Source: Prunus persica
Taxonomy: Eukaryota > Streptophyta > Magnoliopsida > Rosales > Rosaceae
Length of the DNA: 64,000 bases
Reading direction: 5' to 3'
Assembly (NCBI RefSeq): GCF_000346465.2
Contig: NC_034015.1
Coordinates: 16,787,510 to 16,851,509, forward strand
The notes beneath the pieces are model-generated. The model was not told the DNA's origin, did no database searches, and saw nothing but the letters and a program-made list of their open reading frames with translations. Both the position numbers and the translations under genes were made by a program. Shown here piece by piece: positions 62,263 to 64,000 of the stretch. The stretch's first letter is position 1, and each line of letters begins with the position of its first letter.

Positions 62263-62914
62263 AAGAAGCACTGCTTTCATAATGAATATACTAAACGAAT
62301 GATTGCCACAGCCCTGAAGAAGCAAAGAGAGTTCATTGATATCTTCCTTTGATGAAGAAAAATCGGCATAAGCCTGACGGAGGGTTGTATCCTTTAGCCT
62401 TAAAAACAGCATCTGATTGATGAGCTGCCCTAGACCTGCTCCCCGTGTTCTCAGTCATACTCCTGTAGCAGTTCATTTACTCTTGTTAGCTTTGCATGTA
62501 AAAGCCTTATATTTAAACATGGCGGAAGCTTTCAGACTGATCCCGCTTTTTTTCTCTTTCTTTAATATAGAAAATTTTGGTATATAAATTTTACTGTTCT
62601 GCCTCCTTTTGCATGTAATTTTTCATAAGCTTACAAATTAAACTTTATATGCTGTATTTCAATCTCTGCTTTTTCTTTTGGTCAAAAAAATTACGTGTAT
62701 CTATTGGTTCCTAAATTTGTTCTTCGTGCGAGGTTCCAAGTTACTTTTTTTTTTTTTTTTTTTTTTTTCTATTTGCTAAAGAATTCTTGGGTCTCCTTTT
62801 GCTTGCCGAAGGGTGCTTGCCAAATGGGTGGGTGCAGCTAAATCATGCCAATCTGGTGAAATTTTAGTAGGTTTCGAAGAAGAAACAGCTACGAACCTTT
62901 TTTGGAGAACTTCT
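62263..62914. other. 3' UTR of NERD1-like gene and spacer
   Basis: The first 300-400 bp are probable 3' UTR. A T-run at 62745-62768 follows. No gene is visible. Confidence 0.4.
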
Positions 62915-63025
62915 TATTAAGAGGGACAATAGTATATTAAACTCACGCACACTACACGGATAATAGGACTTGAACCCATGATCTTTCTTTGGTGAAGTAA
63001 TTGCTCCAAACCACTATATTAGTGG
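62915..63025 (-). mobile_element. tRNA-derived SINE on the minus strand
   Basis: Read on the minus strand this starts GGACCACTAATATAGTGG, TTTGGAGCAATTACTTC and then has a box-B-like CATGGGTTCAAGTCCTATT, followed by GTGTAGTGTGCGTGAGTTT and a short tail. The A and B boxes are about 45 bases apart, as in a tRNA-derived SINE. It differs in sequence from the 30974 family. No target duplication was identified. Confidence 0.55.
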
Positions 63026-64000
63026 TCCTTTGCAAACAGCTACAAACTTTAGTACAAAAAATTGTTGAAATAACACTTAGCACAAAAAATGATATACAAC
63101 GCGATTGGAATTACTGCTGTCATTGATTGATTGAGTGCAACTTAATTCTCTTTGTTTACCCAAAAAAAGAAATAAAAAAGGCATTTCAGTACATATATAT
63201 ATGTCATTATATTGAAATGTTGACATACCTCTCACGACATTCTATTTAAATCCCAAATGGCTTTCACTTTCATGCATGTCATTTCAAAAAGGTCCTCCAT
63301 ATCAATCCATTTCAAAGAGATTTCTTGGAGAAAAGTAAGATATTGCTACAAGAAAATTCCGTGGGGCAGAAAGCTAGTGGGAGGTCTAGGTCTCATTCAA
63401 GCACCTTATGACTAAAGTCAATACAAACAAGTATACCCAAGATGCCATTGTTCTTGGATCCAAAACCCGGGGAAAGGTTTTTATTTTTGAATTCTTTTTT
63501 AAATATATATTAAATTATAATAAGATGGGTTTAAATTAATTAATTTCTTCAAATTGAGTAGGTGCATGTGTGGTTTTGCAACATGGGTTGTCAACCTAAT
63601 TTGGAAGGGATAAAATAAAAATATACTACAAGTAACGGTCGAGAGATGAAGCAACCAAAAGAATATTTACTGGTCCATGAAGAGACAATTCATCGCAGAT
63701 GAACAAGGCTTGGTCTTCCAAAATGTGCCTCAAAAGTCACGGCTTCAACCCCTTTTTACTTGCAGCCTTGTTTTGTGCTGCTGACAGAAGACACACAGGC
63801 TTTCGAGTTAATTATGGAAACAACAACAAAACTTAACTTGCACCAATTTGCTCTCTCTCTCTCTCTCTAGTCTCTACTGCTTTCTCAGAAGTTGCAAATA
63901 GGGCTCGGGAGGGAGGAAAACAGCTAGTTGAGATGAGAGAGAAGACCAAAGCAAAATTAGCTTTTTTTGCAGCAGAATTGCACTTGTTGAGGGACCACAA
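63026..64000. other. Right-edge intergenic DNA
   Basis: No open frame or RNA gene is recognisable. A CT tract at 63851-63870 and the change to less AT-rich sequence after 63700 could mark the 5' UTR/promoter of a gene beyond the right edge, but this cannot be confirmed within the window. Confidence 0.3.

Noticed and set aside
1..64000. CRISPR arrays, phage, plasmid or bacterial operons
   Set aside because: No regularly spaced repeats, Shine-Dalgarno-led gene series or prokaryotic gene packing. Every recognised gene has spliceosomal introns.

Overview
This is a stretch of flowering-plant nuclear DNA: AT-rich intergenic DNA, short exons with GT-AG introns, SINEs and MITEs, and long CT/GA microsatellites. 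The proteins look like those of a eudicot. My guess is a rosid of the Rosaceae/Prunus type, but that rests on the general look of the proteins and not on a search. I see no bacterial, viral or CRISPR-type system and no novel multi-gene system. The content is ten ordinary protein-coding genes separated by transposon-rich spacers.

I resolved all ten genes exon by exon, and in each case the splice phases close into one continuous reading frame. Left to right they are: a UBC15-18/UBE2W-type ubiquitin-conjugating enzyme (minus); mitochondrial D-2-hydroxyglutarate dehydrogenase (minus); a MiaB/CDK5RAP1-type tRNA methylthiotransferase (plus); the brassinosteroid P450 CYP90C1/ROTUNDIFOLIA3 (plus); a DIM1B-type mitochondrial rRNA dimethyladenosine transferase (minus); a BGAL3-type beta-galactosidase with a C-terminal lectin domain (plus); an h-type thioredoxin (minus); an RTE1-family/RTH membrane protein (minus); a MORC-family GHKL ATPase (plus); and a NERD1-like FG-GAP membrane protein (plus).

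Layout: 1-2.8 kb is transposon debris, with a plant-mobile-domain fragment and a complete-looking Mutator-type element. 2.8-24.2 kb is gene-dense, and the dehydrogenase and methylthiotransferase genes start head to head only 229 bp apart. 26.8-36.6 kb has no gene I can recognise. It holds a hAT-like element with four palindromic 29-bp units, a MITE with a perfect 10-bp target duplication, a SINE with a perfect 19-bp target duplication, and a 1.4-kb inverted-repeat element nested in another repeat. 36.6-62.3 kb is again gene-rich. The last 1.7 kb holds a reverse-strand SINE and no gene I can support.

The genes do not form a pathway. What links them is position: from memory, most orthologues lie in Arabidopsis in two clusters (At4g36290-At4g36410 and At3g51030-At3g51050), and here the two sets sit together on one segment. 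The most useful leads are an in-frame alternative acceptor in the MORC gene, two compact divergent promoters, and several well-delimited small transposons.
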